64,000 nt of DNA, from positions 1 through 64,000 of the forward strand of contig VGVQ01000006.1 of assembly GCA_016874005.1 (NCBI GenBank), in the 5' to 3' direction. This DNA is from Gemmatimonadota bacterium. Its GTDB lineage: Bacteria; Gemmatimonadota; Gemmatimonadetes; Gemmatimonadales; GWC2-71-9. Shown here one piece after another: positions 8,137 through 16,538 of the stretch (position 1 is its first letter; every line of letters begins with the position of its first letter). The notes under the pieces were generated by a model. It searched no databases and was not told where the DNA came from. It saw nothing but the letters and a program-made list of their open reading frames with translations. The position numbers and the translations under genes were made by a program.

Positions 8137-11100
8137 ATGGCCTTCGTCGAGCTTCGCTGCCACAGCGCCTTCTCGTTCGGTGACGGCGGCGTGGCGCCCG
8201 AGTCCCTGGCTCGCCATGCCAAGGCGTTGGGTCACACCACCATCGGTCTCACCGATCACGCCGACCTCGGCGGCATCGTCCGATTCGCGGTCACCTGTCG
8301 GGAGCAAGCGATCCGGCCGGTGGTGGGCTGCGAATTCCTGGTCGACGGTCGTCCACTCGCGCTGCTGGCCCGCGACCAGATCGGATTCCGCAACCTGGCC
8401 GCGCTGGTCACCGCCGCGCGGGTCGGCAATCTCCGCCGTTGGACCAAAGCCACCGCGACTCGCGGTCGCCCGCGACTTTCCTGGTCCCAGGTCGCCGAGC
8501 GGAGCGCCGGGCTTCACCTGCTCACCGGCCCGTCGTCGAGCATGCTGGCGACCCTGCTCGATCGGGGTCTGACCGACGACGTCGACCAATGGCTGCGCCG
8601 CTTTCGCGAGGCCTTCGATCGTCGCCTCGCCATCGAAGTCCACCTCCACCACGCCGGACGCCGCGAAGCCGCGTTGGCCGGCGCCTTGATCGCCCTGGCG
8701 CGCCGAGCCGGCATTCCCTGGGTGGCGACCCAGAACCCGCGCTACCTCGACTCGGGGACCAGGCTGGCGCACGAGGTGCTCACCGCGCTACGCCACGGCC
8801 TCGACGTGCCGACCGCCACCCGCGACGGTCTCCTTCATCCCAACGATCAATGGCGGCTGCTATCCGAATCCGAGATGGCTCGGCGGTGGCATGGAGCCAC
8901 GGCCGGCCTCGACGAGAGCGCCCGCATCGCCGAGGTCTGCCAGTTTCAGCTCCGCTGGGTCCGTCCCCCGCTTCCGACGTTCAAGGTCCCCGAGGGTCAC
9001 GACGACGACAGCTTCCTGCGATATCTCACCCTCGCCGGTGCCCGGACTCGTTGGGGCGATCCGTCGCCCCGTCAGCTCGCCCAACTCGATCACGAGCTGG
9101 CCATCATCGGCCGGCTCGGGTTCTCGGGTTTCTTCTTGGTGATGTGGGATGCGGTCCGCTTTGCCCACGATCGCGGGATTCTCGCCCAGGGGCGGGGCAG
9201 CGCCGCCAATTCCGCCGTGGCCTACTGTCTCGGGATCACCGCGGTGGACCCGGTCAAACACGGGCTGTTGTTCGAGCGGTTTCTCTCGGAAGCGCGGGTC
9301 GACGGGCTCACCGAGGCGCCCGACATCGACGTCGACATCGAACACGACCGTCGCGAGGAAGTGCTCGATTACGTCTATCGCCGCTATCGACGGTCCCACT
9401 CCGCGATCACCGCGGTCACCCAGATCTACAGCGCCTGCACCGCGGTCCAAGATTGTTTCCGCGCTTTCGGGCTCCCGGCGGAACAGGCCTTTCGGCTCTC
9501 CAAGCGGCTCCGAGGCTACGGCTGCCGGGAAGGGGTCGAGATCCTCCGTGACGGGCTCGCGGCGGCCCAGGGAGTCGACTTGGACGGTCCGGTGGGTGCC
9601 ACCATCCTGGAAGCCATCGCCGCGTTCGACGACCTGCCTCGTCTCCGCTCGACCCACCCGGGCGGCTTCGTGCTGTCGTCGGAGCCGTTAGGCGACTACT
9701 GCCCGATCGAGTCCACCTCGATGGGCCGGACCATCATCCAGTTCGACAAGGACGACCTCGACAGCGTCGGGATCCCCAAGTTCGATTTTCTCGGGCTCGG
9801 CGGGCTCGCGCTGGTCCGCCGGGCGTTCGACGCCATCGCGACCCGGACCGGCACCCAGCTGTCGATCTACCGCCTTCCCGACGACGACCCGGTCACCTAC
9901 GCCATGATCAGCCGGGGCGACACCATCGGCACCTTCCAGATCGAAAGTCGCGCCCAGATCGCCTCGATCCTCCACACCAAGCCGGACCGGCTCTACGATC
10001 TCGTCGTCCAGGTCGCCCTGATTCGCCCCGGACCGATTCAGGCCAAGTTCGTACACCCCTACACCAAACGGCGCCGCGGCGAAGAACCGGTCAGCTACCT
10101 CCATCCCGCGCTCGAGCCCATCCTGAAGCGCACTCAGGGCATTCCGATCTTCCAGGAACAGGCCATGGCCATCGCCATGACGCTGGCGGGGTACACCGCC
10201 GCGGAGGCGGATCTCCTCCGCCGCACCATGGGACATCAGCGAAAGCGGGGCAAGTTGCTCCAGGCGCTCGCCACGCTGCGCGAGCGACTGATCACCAAGG
10301 GCATCTCGGACACCGTCGCTCATCGGATCGAAGAGGACTTGATGAGCTTCGCCAACTACGGGTTTCCCGAATCGCACGCCTGGAGCTTCGCGCTGATCGC
10401 CTACGCCACCGCCTATCTCAAGGCCCACTACCCGACCGAGTTTCTGCTGGGGCTCCTGAACGCTCAGCCGATGGGGTTCTATCCGATCGCCACCTTGATC
10501 CACGACTCGCGACGATCGGGGGTGGTGGTGCTGCCACCCTGCCTTTCGGTTGGCGAGGGCGATTGCACCATCGAGCTGAACGAACGGGGCGAGCCGGCGA
10601 TGCGGCTGGGCTGGCGGTTCATCCGCGGCGTCGGCGACAAAGCGCTCGATCGGCTTCAGTCCATTCGCCATCGGGAAGGGCGGTTCGCGAGCATCCGCCA
10701 CGTCGTCAAGTCCGCCGAGCTCTCCGGGTCCGACGCGATCGCCTTGGCGCGTTCCGGCGCGTTCGGTCACTGGGAGTCCGATCGCCGCAAAGCGGCCTGG
10801 GAAGCCTTGCAGCACGTCCGCGATACCCTCCCACTGGCGCCGGCCCACCGGACCACCCACCAACCCCGCTCCCTCACGAAAACCGAGCGGGTTTTCCTCG
10901 ACTATTTCGCGACCGGGATGAGTATCGCCGGCCACCCGGTCGAACACATGCGAGCCCGCCTCGCGGCCGCCGGAGCAACCGACAGCCGCGCCCTCGCGAC
11001 GGCCCCGCATGGCGCTCCCGTGCTCATCGGCGGTTTGGTGGTCGCTCGGCAACGGCCGGAGAGCGCCAACGGCGTGATGTTCATCCTGATGGAGGACGAA

Positions 11101-11292
11101 TTCGGTTTCTTGAACGCCATCGTCCGCAGGGAGGTGGAGGTTGCCTACCGCGAAACGGCCCGCCGGGCCCCGTTCCTGCTCATTCTTGGCAGGATCCAAC
11201 GAGATGGTTCGGTGATCCAGGTTCTCGCCGAGAAGCTCAAACCGATCCGGCCCCAAGCGGCTCTGGCGTTTCGCTCCCGCGACTTTCGGTGA
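8137..11292 (+). CDS. dnaE2: Error-prone DNA polymerase III alpha subunit
   Basis: A 1051-residue C-family polymerase, the length expected for DnaE2/ImuC and shorter than replicative DnaE. An N-terminal PHP domain opens with LRCHSAFSF, where the first histidine of the usual His-x-His pair is Arg, suggesting a non-catalytic PHP. The polymerase active site carries the conserved PDIDVD block and a later KFDFLGL segment, which supply the three catalytic aspartates. A C-terminal OB-fold follows. In the family this enzyme performs damage-induced mutagenic translesion synthesis together with ImuA and ImuB. It is the last gene of the cassette. Confidence 0.95.
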   Translation: MAFVELRCHSAFSFGDGGVAPESLARHAKALGHTTIGLTDHADLGGIVRFAVTCREQAIRPVVGCEFLVDGRPLALLARDQIGFRNLAALVTAARVGNLRRWTKATATRGRPRLSWSQVAERSAGLHLLTGPSSSMLATLLDRGLTDDVDQWLRRFREAFDRRLAIEVHLHHAGRREAALAGALIALARRAGIPWVATQNPRYLDSGTRLAHEVLTALRHGLDVPTATRDGLLHPNDQWRLLSESEMARRWHGATAGLDESARIAEVCQFQLRWVRPPLPTFKVPEGHDDDSFLRYLTLAGARTRWGDPSPRQLAQLDHELAIIGRLGFSGFFLVMWDAVRFAHDRGILAQGRGSAANSAVAYCLGITAVDPVKHGLLFERFLSEARVDGLTEAPDIDVDIEHDRREEVLDYVYRRYRRSHSAITAVTQIYSACTAVQDCFRAFGLPAEQAFRLSKRLRGYGCREGVEILRDGLAAAQGVDLDGPVGATILEAIAAFDDLPRLRSTHPGGFVLSSEPLGDYCPIESTSMGRTIIQFDKDDLDSVGIPKFDFLGLGGLALVRRAFDAIATRTGTQLSIYRLPDDDPVTYAMISRGDTIGTFQIESRAQIASILHTKPDRLYDLVVQVALIRPGPIQAKFVHPYTKRRRGEEPVSYLHPALEPILKRTQGIPIFQEQAMAIAMTLAGYTAAEADLLRRTMGHQRKRGKLLQALATLRERLITKGISDTVAHRIEEDLMSFANYGFPESHAWSFALIAYATAYLKAHYPTEFLLGLLNAQPMGFYPIATLIHDSRRSGVVVLPPCLSVGEGDCTIELNERGEPAMRLGWRFIRGVGDKALDRLQSIRHREGRFASIRHVVKSAELSGSDAIALARSGAFGHWESDRRKAAWEALQHVRDTLPLAPAHRTTHQPRSLTKTERVFLDYFATGMSIAGHPVEHMRARLAAAGATDSRALATAPHGAPVLIGGLVVARQRPESANGVMFILMEDEFGFLNAIVRREVEVAYRETARRAPFLLILGRIQRDGSVIQVLAEKLKPIRPQAALAFRSRDFR

Positions 11293-11369
11293 ACGTTTCA
11301 ACCCCGCCGCTTCATTCGCTCTTCAGCCGGCCGTCGCTACCCTCTTGCCACCCCCGTCGAGAGACCGGT

Positions 11370-11852
11370 ATGGATTGGGCCCACCTTCATGTCGCGTTGA
11401 ACCATATCCCGATCATCGGCATCCCCATGGTCGGGCTATTCCTCGTCATCGCGCTGTTCCACCGTTCCCGCGACTTGGCCCTGGCCGCCACGGCGGTGTT
11501 GGTCCTCCTCGGCCCCGCCACCCTGGCGGTCAAAATGGGCGGGGAGCAAGCCGAGGAGGCCGTCGAAGGCGCGGCCTGGTTCAACGAAGCCGCCGTCGAG
11601 GAGCACGAGGAGGCCGCCGACCTGGCCACCATCGCGGCGCTGTTGACGGCCGTCGCGGCCGCCGTGGTGTGGTGGCGTCAGCGGGCCATGACCGAGATCA
11701 ACCGTTACGGCGTGGCCGGCCTTCTGGTGATGGTCGTCATCACCTCGGCGCTCCTCGGTCGTACCGCGCTCGCGGGCGGGGTGATCCGCCACGACGAGTT
11801 CGGCTCGGCCTCCCGAGTCGCGCCGGCCGTCCGCGAGGACGACGAACACTGA
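11370..11852 (+). CDS. DUF2231-like small integral membrane protein
   Basis: A 160-residue protein with four predicted membrane helices (about residues 10-30, 36-54, 88-108 and 118-136) and a conserved-looking start, His-Leu-His-Val-Ala-Leu-Asn-His. That pattern and layout recall DUF2231-type membrane proteins, some of which are thought to bind heme; the assignment is tentative. The loop between helices 2 and 3 is Glu/Ala rich. ATG 11370 is chosen because the membrane protein begins there; it follows dnaE2 by 77 bp and is convergent with the CPBP protease gene. Confidence 0.65.
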   Translation: MDWAHLHVALNHIPIIGIPMVGLFLVIALFHRSRDLALAATAVLVLLGPATLAVKMGGEQAEEAVEGAAWFNEAAVEEHEEAADLATIAALLTAVAAAVVWWRQRAMTEINRYGVAGLLVMVVITSALLGRTALAGGVIRHDEFGSASRVAPAVREDDEH

Positions 11853-11957
11853 TCGGTTGACGAGTCGACTTCTCGCGAGGATGTCCGGCGACACTTCGCC
11901 CCGAGACCGTTTCGCAGCCTCGACCCGGTACGCCCAGCCGGGGAGCCTCCGTTCGCC

Positions 11958-12686
11958 TCAGCGTTGCACCACGGCCAGGAACACGTCGTAGAGGGCGTGG
12001 CTCCAGGCCGCGATTCCGAATCCCCGGGCGAGGTACAGGCCGCTGAAGAGCAGGCCGGCGATGGCCCGGAAGGTGAACGAGTCGACCTCGAATGGGTCGC
12101 CGTAGGGTCCCAGGTAATGGAAGCCCGAGAATATCAGGGCACCGGCGACGATGGCGACGGTCGCGCTCGACCCGGGCTTCATTCCGAGGAGGCCTCGACC
12201 CACGGCGGCCAGACCCGAGACCAGGAGGACCCGGAACACCAGCTCCTCGTAGAGCCCGGCGCCGAGTGAGATCATGATCTGGGTCGGGAACCCGAATTGA
12301 TCCATCGGGCCGATCGCGAGCCCCCGACCCAGGACCAGCCCGGTCAGGGTGCTGGCGACCCCGCCTAACAGGGCGGCATAGACCATCGATTCGACCAGCA
12401 TCAAGGCCAGCAATCGACTCTCGATTGGCCCGGCTTTTCGATCGCGCCAGACCAGCACGGCGCCGACCCCGATCAAGAGGAGGCCGAAGGCCGCCAGGCC
12501 GTGTCGCCCCCCGAGCGCGGTGAACACGCTCTTGAGCAAGACGTCCGCCCCGTTGCGAACGCCGGCCATCGCGTCGCCGCTCAAGAGAAACGCCAGCGCC
12601 TCGTAGGCGAGCAGCAGCGGCAAGGCGAAGGTGAGGCTGTGTCGGGGGGCGCGGGATTTGGTCCAGTACGACGCGGCGGCGGACAT
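11958..12686 (-). CDS. CPBP (CAAX-type) intramembrane metalloprotease
   Basis: A 242-residue polytopic membrane protein with about six to seven helices. The three CPBP signatures are present: Glu-Glu-Leu-Val-Phe-Arg, then FSGFH, then a C-terminal His-Ala-Leu-Tyr-Asp, which together form the metal site of Rce1-like proteases. ATG 12686 is used; a stop codon (TAG) of the duplicated upstream reading frame ends 7 bp before it. Its first 28 or so codons are copied in degenerate form at 14647-14730, and comparison of the two copies shows that this gene was once directly downstream of the 14738-15250 gene. Confidence 0.85.
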   Translation of the reverse strand: MSAAASYWTKSRAPRHSLTFALPLLLAYEALAFLLSGDAMAGVRNGADVLLKSVFTALGGRHGLAAFGLLLIGVGAVLVWRDRKAGPIESRLLALMLVESMVYAALLGGVASTLTGLVLGRGLAIGPMDQFGFPTQIMISLGAGLYEELVFRVLLVSGLAAVGRGLLGMKPGSSATVAIVAGALIFSGFHYLGPYGDPFEVDSFTFRAIAGLLFSGLYLARGFGIAAWSHALYDVFLAVVQR

Positions 12687-12740
12687 GGGAACTAATGTAC
12701 GAGAAACCCGGGCCCGGGATTCAGCGGGCCATCTGGGGTT
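12564..12740. repeat. Direct repeat copy A: 170-aa-gene tail plus CPBP 5' end
   Basis: Positions 12564-12647 align without gaps to 14647-14730 with about 14 substitutions, and 12691-12730 align to the 40 bases ending near 14777. Read on the minus strand, copy A contains a relic reading TPDGPLNPGPGFLVH-stop, matching the true C-terminus (PLNPGPGFLVQ) of the 170-aa protein, followed by the intact start of the CPBP gene. Confidence 0.8.
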
Positions 12741-12908
12741 GCCGCGGGGTGGTAGTGTCGCCGATGGACCCCGCGGATCGGTCGGGCGTTGGAATTCCCC
12801 CGTCCATGCCGGTGTCCCGGCCGCTGTGATCGGCGGCTGACCGGGCACTGACCCGGGGATGATATCCCGGCCGCATCCTTCGACTGTCCTCAAAAGGCCC
12901 GGTCTCCA

Positions 12909-14645
12909 ATGCCAGCATCGTCCGCTCCGCGGCTCCTCGCCGCCGTCCTCCTCGGGCTGCCTGCCGCGGTGGGCGCTCAGTCCACGACGCCCAACACCAC
13001 CGTCAGGGTCTCGGCTCCGTCGGCGGCTGCCCCGCACCCCAGCGTGTCTCTCGCCCCGAGCCCCGGCCGCAAGATCCTGGGTGGCGGCGCCTTCGCCGAC
13101 TGGCGAGGTGCCGGGAGCCTGCTCGACCGCCTCCGTCCGGTCGGCGGCGCCTGGGAGGCCAGCGCCAAGGACCATTTATTCTCCGACCCGTCCTCCATTA
13201 CCGGGTACCTGGTCCAGCTCAACGATCCGACCAATCGGTTCGACGTCCAGGTGGCGGCGGCCGCGAGCGCCCCGTCCAACCGGCCCACCGCCACCGCTAC
13301 ACTGCCCGCCGGATACCTTGTGACCGGCGGTGGCTGCTGGGTGGACTGGCAACGGGCGGCCCAGCCCGCGGGCAACCTGCTCACGGGCTCATACCCCGAC
13401 GAAACGAGCCTCCGATCCTGGATCTGCGAGGCCAAGGACCATCTGGGCCCGAACCCCGCGGTGGTGCACGCCTACGCCATCGGAATCCGGGCGGTGAGCG
13501 GGCCAGCGCCGGCCGTCGTCATCACCAAGGTGACCAGCGGGGTGGGGCCGGCGCCCAGCATTCGGGCGACCGTGGCCCCGGGCTACGAGGTGACCGGTGG
13601 TGGGGCTCGCGCGGAGGTGTATCGAATGGCCAGCCTGGCCGCGCCCCGAACGACCACCCGCTCCCTGGCAAATCGCACCGTGCCGGGGGTTGCGCCGCCG
13701 GACAGCGGTGTCCTGCTCACGGCGTCGTTCCCTGTGGTTGGCCTGGCGTCGGCTGCGACTGGCTGGGAGGCTCGCGCCAAAGATCACGGAGTCTCGAGCC
13801 CAGGCTCGGTCACGGCGTTCGTCATCGGGATCAAGCTGCCCCCACCCCCGGCACCCCCGCCGCCCCCGCCGCCCCCGCCAGCCACCTGCTTCTGCACGGC
13901 CACCGGACCCTTCGCCCCCGCTGCGCCCGGTCCGATCAGCGGCGGTCTCCAAGGCTTCTTCAACCACCCCGTTGACGGCCGGTTCACCGTCACCGCGCAG
14001 TTGGTCAGTGGCCTGTCGGAACTCACGGTCACCGATGCTCAAGGACGAGTGGCGCTCAGCGTGAGCGGTGCGGTCGCCTGGGGCGTGAGTCCGAATAGCC
14101 GCTACTTCGCGGTCGTCAACTCGCCGGTTGGGACCAACGCCGGCAGCCCGCTGACGGCGTACCGGGTAGCGAGGGGTTCGAGCGGGTTCCGGTCCATCAT
14201 GTCTTCGGAGGTCTGGCCGGACGGCAGGTGGGGGTTCAGTCCGGACGGGAGCCAGCTCCTGATCGAGCGACTGCAAAACGCCCCGGTGAGCTACAGCCTG
14301 ACCGCGCACAATTTGTTGGCCGCGAATCCCATGACGGCCGTGCTGCACACCCAGGAGCTGTCCGTATTCGGCCCGAACGTGACGATCAGTCCTTGCGGCG
14401 ATCGGCTGATGTACAATCGGTGGACTCAGCTCAACCCGCAGCAGGGCCAGCTCGGCTTTTATGCCCGGAAGGACTATCCAATGACCTCATCGGTGGTCGC
14501 CGACTGGGATGGGTCTTCAGCCACCATGAGTGCCGCGATCGAGGCGGGAACCACCTTGAATACCTTCCTGGTCCGGCTCACCGGGGCCCGCCTGCGGAGC
14601 AACGGCCAGACCACGTTTACCAGCCGGCAATGCGAGGTACCCTGA
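12909..14645 (+). CDS. Secreted protein with three GGG...AKDH repeats and a proline-rich hinge
   Basis: A 578-residue exported protein of unknown function. A signal peptide ends near Ala23. Three tandem repeats of about 90 residues follow, each with a Gly-Gly-Gly turn (58-60, 140-142, 230-232), an aromatic strand and an Ala-Lys-Asp-His signature (about 86-89, 175-178, 290-293) followed by a strand like VxAYxIGI. A run of prolines (311-324) links to a 250-residue C-terminal part with phrases such as WGFSPDGSQLL, which look like blades of a beta-propeller, and with several cysteines. It lies between the two copies of a duplicated operon junction, on the opposite strand, so it was probably inserted there. 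Confidence 0.75.
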   Translation: MPASSAPRLLAAVLLGLPAAVGAQSTTPNTTVRVSAPSAAAPHPSVSLAPSPGRKILGGGAFADWRGAGSLLDRLRPVGGAWEASAKDHLFSDPSSITGYLVQLNDPTNRFDVQVAAAASAPSNRPTATATLPAGYLVTGGGCWVDWQRAAQPAGNLLTGSYPDETSLRSWICEAKDHLGPNPAVVHAYAIGIRAVSGPAPAVVITKVTSGVGPAPSIRATVAPGYEVTGGGARAEVYRMASLAAPRTTTRSLANRTVPGVAPPDSGVLLTASFPVVGLASAATGWEARAKDHGVSSPGSVTAFVIGIKLPPPPAPPPPPPPPPATCFCTATGPFAPAAPGPISGGLQGFFNHPVDGRFTVTAQLVSGLSELTVTDAQGRVALSVSGAVAWGVSPNSRYFAVVNSPVGTNAGSPLTAYRVARGSSGFRSIMSSEVWPDGRWGFSPDGSQLLIERLQNAPVSYSLTAHNLLAANPMTAVLHTQELSVFGPNVTISPCGDRLMYNRWTQLNPQQGQLGFYARKDYPMTSSVVADWDGSSATMSAAIEAGTTLNTFLVRLTGARLRSNGQTTFTSRQCEVP

Positions 14646-14646
14646 C

Positions 14647-14730
14647 GGCCATCGCTTCGCCGCCCAAGAGAAAAGCCACCGGCGCGTAGGCGAGCGGCAG
14701 CGGCGACACGAAGGTGAGGCTGTGTCGGGG
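14647..14730 (-). pseudogene. Degenerate fragment of the CPBP protease gene (28 codons)
   Basis: The minus strand keeps an open, recognisable copy of CPBP codons (PRHSLTF at one end, GGEAMA at the other) with about 14 base changes in 84 and no gaps relative to 12564-12647. The segment that held the start codon is missing: about 36 bp present in copy A are absent here. It lies directly after the stop of the 170-aa gene, the place where an intact CPBP gene would be expected. Confidence 0.75.
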
Positions 14731-14780
14731 AAGCGGACTACTGCACGAGAAACCCGGGCCCGGGATTCAGCGGGTCCGGT
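14647..14780. repeat. Direct repeat copy B: CPBP relic plus 170-aa-gene 3' end
   Basis: The partner of the repeat at 12564-12740. It carries the intact 3' end of the 170-aa gene and a broken 5' end of the protease gene, the mirror image of copy A. Both copies contain the palindrome CCCGGGCCCGGG inside the coding tail. Confidence 0.8.
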
Positions 14781-15250
14781 TTGGTCCACCAGCCTTCGAC
14801 AACCCGCTGCAGCATCGGGGCGATTCGTCGCGTCTCAGCCCAGGTGCCACCGATGCTCAAGTGCCGAAGGACCCAGTTGGCCAGGGCGAGACTGGTCGCC
14901 TGGTCGACCTCCTGCAACGTTTGGCTCTGCTCTTGCCCGGTCGGAGGGACCGTGGCCCCTTCGGCCTCGACCACCAGCGATTGGCTTTGCGGAAACCGTG
15001 CGGCCAGGGCGGCGAACAACGCCGCTCGCAACCGGTCGAAGCGCTTCCCGTCACCACGCACGGCCTGGAGGAGTGGAAAGATGGCGAGCAGGACGCAGGC
15101 AATCGTCAGGGCCCGAATGGCCCGATCGCGGTCGGGTGTCAGGGGCGCGAGCGGCAGTTGGTACCAGTGTCGGGAGAATCCGTCCGCCACGACGGCCACC
15201 AATCGCTCGGCCCGATCGGCCAGCGGGTCTCGAGCGCCAAACACCGGCAT
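14738..15250 (-). CDS. Single-pass membrane protein of unknown function
   Basis: A 170-residue protein with one clear membrane helix (about residues 48-65) and a C-terminal, probably extracytoplasmic, helical domain containing a Gln/Ser-rich segment and a Trp-Trp pair near the end. No family recognised. It starts 4 bp after the stop of the antiporter gene, so it is the second gene of an operon. Duplicated DNA shows that the CPBP protease gene originally followed it within 5 bp. Confidence 0.7.
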   Translation of the reverse strand: MPVFGARDPLADRAERLVAVVADGFSRHWYQLPLAPLTPDRDRAIRALTIACVLLAIFPLLQAVRGDGKRFDRLRAALFAALAARFPQSQSLVVEAEGATVPPTGQEQSQTLQEVDQATSLALANWVLRHLSIGGTWAETRRIAPMLQRVVEGWWTKPDPLNPGPGFLVQ

Positions 15251-15254
15251 CGAC

Positions 15255-16538
15255 TCAGGCGGGCCGGCGCCCGAAGGCCCACTTGAGGGCGGGCGGGGTG
15301 ATCATGGTCGTCACGATGACCATGACGACGATCGCGGAGTAGAGGGTCGGGCTGATCACGGCTACGCCTCCGATCGACAGTCCGAGCCCGATGTTCGCGA
15401 AGATGAGCCCGACCTCCCCTCGGGGCACCATCCCGATCCCCACCGCCCAGCGATTGACCGCGGCCCCCGCGCCGAGCCCGGACGACAGCTTGCCGATGAT
15501 GGCCGCGACCGAGAGGACACCCGCCAGCCCGAGCACCCCTAAATCGGCAAAGGAGCTGAGATCGGTCCTCATCCCCATCAACACGAAGAACACCGGTACG
15601 AACGCCTGGACCAGCGGATGGAGCAGGTCTTCGATCGACTGATCGCCGCGGGAGGTGTAGGGCGAGTAGTGAGCCGACTCGAGCACGAGCCCAGCCGCAA
15701 ACGCCCCGATGATCGCCGCCAGGCCGATCTGATAGGCCAGGTAGGCGGTCACGAAACAGAGGACGAGGCTGACGGCGAGCGCGGCCCCCTTGGTGCGCAA
15801 CCGAGCCGATCGGGCCACCACTCTGGGAGCCAACCAGACCCCGATGACCGTAGCCGCCACCAGGAAACCGACCGACTTGACCACCACCAACCCCATGGCG
15901 CCGTAACCCATGGCGGTGCCGGTGTTGGCGGCGGCGATCACCCCGGTCACCACCGCGAGCACCACCAACCCGAGCACGTCGTCGATCACCGCCGCCCCGA
16001 CGATGATCTTGGCCTCGGCGGATTGCGAGGTTCCCAGGTCCTTGAGCACTCGTGCCGTGATCCCGACGCTGGTGGCGGTGAGGGTCGCGGCGATGAACGC
16101 GTGCACGAACGGCCCGGCATCCGGAAGCCACCACCACCCCACCAGCCACCCCAGCGCAAACGGGGTCACCACCCCGAGGAGCGCCGCCGCCAGCGCTCGA
16201 GTCCCGACCGACAGCATCTGTCGCACCGTGGACTCGACGCCAACTTCGAACAGCAGGATCAACACGCCGATCCTGGCCAAGAGATCGACCCCAGGCTCCG
16301 TCTTGATGAAATCGAGCCCGCCGAACCCGAGCAACCCGAGATTCCCCAGAGCGACCCCGGCCAGCAGTTCGCCCAAGACGGCCGGCTGCCCGAGCCGCAC
16401 CGATAACTCCCCGGCCAGGAGGGCGACCAAGTAGATCACCGCCAGCGCCAGGATCACCGGAGCCGACGGGTCGGGCCCGGCGGCGGCCAGGGGAAGAACC
16501 AGGAATGGAACGAACCGGTGCCGCCGCAACCTCGCCAT
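15255..16538 (-). CDS. CPA2-family cation:proton antiporter
   Basis: A 427-residue inner-membrane transporter with about 12-13 helices, the size of the membrane core of KefB/KefC and NapA-type proteins without the regulatory TrkA-N domain. The segment AAVIDDVLGLVVLA carries the Asp pair expected in the CPA2 ion-binding site, and GMVPRGEVGLIFA carries the conserved Pro-Arg-Gly-Glu. ATG 16538 is chosen because AAGGAG lies 5 bases upstream. Family knowledge suggests exchange of Na+ or K+ for protons. First gene of a former three-gene operon with the 170-aa protein and the CPBP protease. Confidence 0.9.
   Translation of the reverse strand: MARLRRHRFVPFLVLPLAAAGPDPSAPVILALAVIYLVALLAGELSVRLGQPAVLGELLAGVALGNLGLLGFGGLDFIKTEPGVDLLARIGVLILLFEVGVESTVRQMLSVGTRALAAALLGVVTPFALGWLVGWWWLPDAGPFVHAFIAATLTATSVGITARVLKDLGTSQSAEAKIIVGAAVIDDVLGLVVLAVVTGVIAAANTGTAMGYGAMGLVVVKSVGFLVAATVIGVWLAPRVVARSARLRTKGAALAVSLVLCFVTAYLAYQIGLAAIIGAFAAGLVLESAHYSPYTSRGDQSIEDLLHPLVQAFVPVFFVLMGMRTDLSSFADLGVLGLAGVLSVAAIIGKLSSGLGAGAAVNRWAVGIGMVPRGEVGLIFANIGLGLSIGGVAVISPTLYSAIVVMVIVTTMITPPALKWAFGRRPA

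Noticed and set aside
9688-11301. Long open frame antisense to dnaE2
   Set aside because: High-GC coding DNA gives long open antisense frames; the sense strand has a complete, motif-bearing polymerase, and the antisense product shows no domain.
12711-12722. CCCGGGCCCGGG as a terminator or recombination site
   Set aside because: In both copies it lies in the coding tail of the 170-aa frame (Asn-Pro-Gly-Pro-Gly), which explains it without another role.
13840-13885. CCCCCGCC tandem repeat as a microsatellite or CRISPR-like array
   Set aside because: It encodes an in-frame polyproline hinge in a secreted protein; no spacer-repeat structure.
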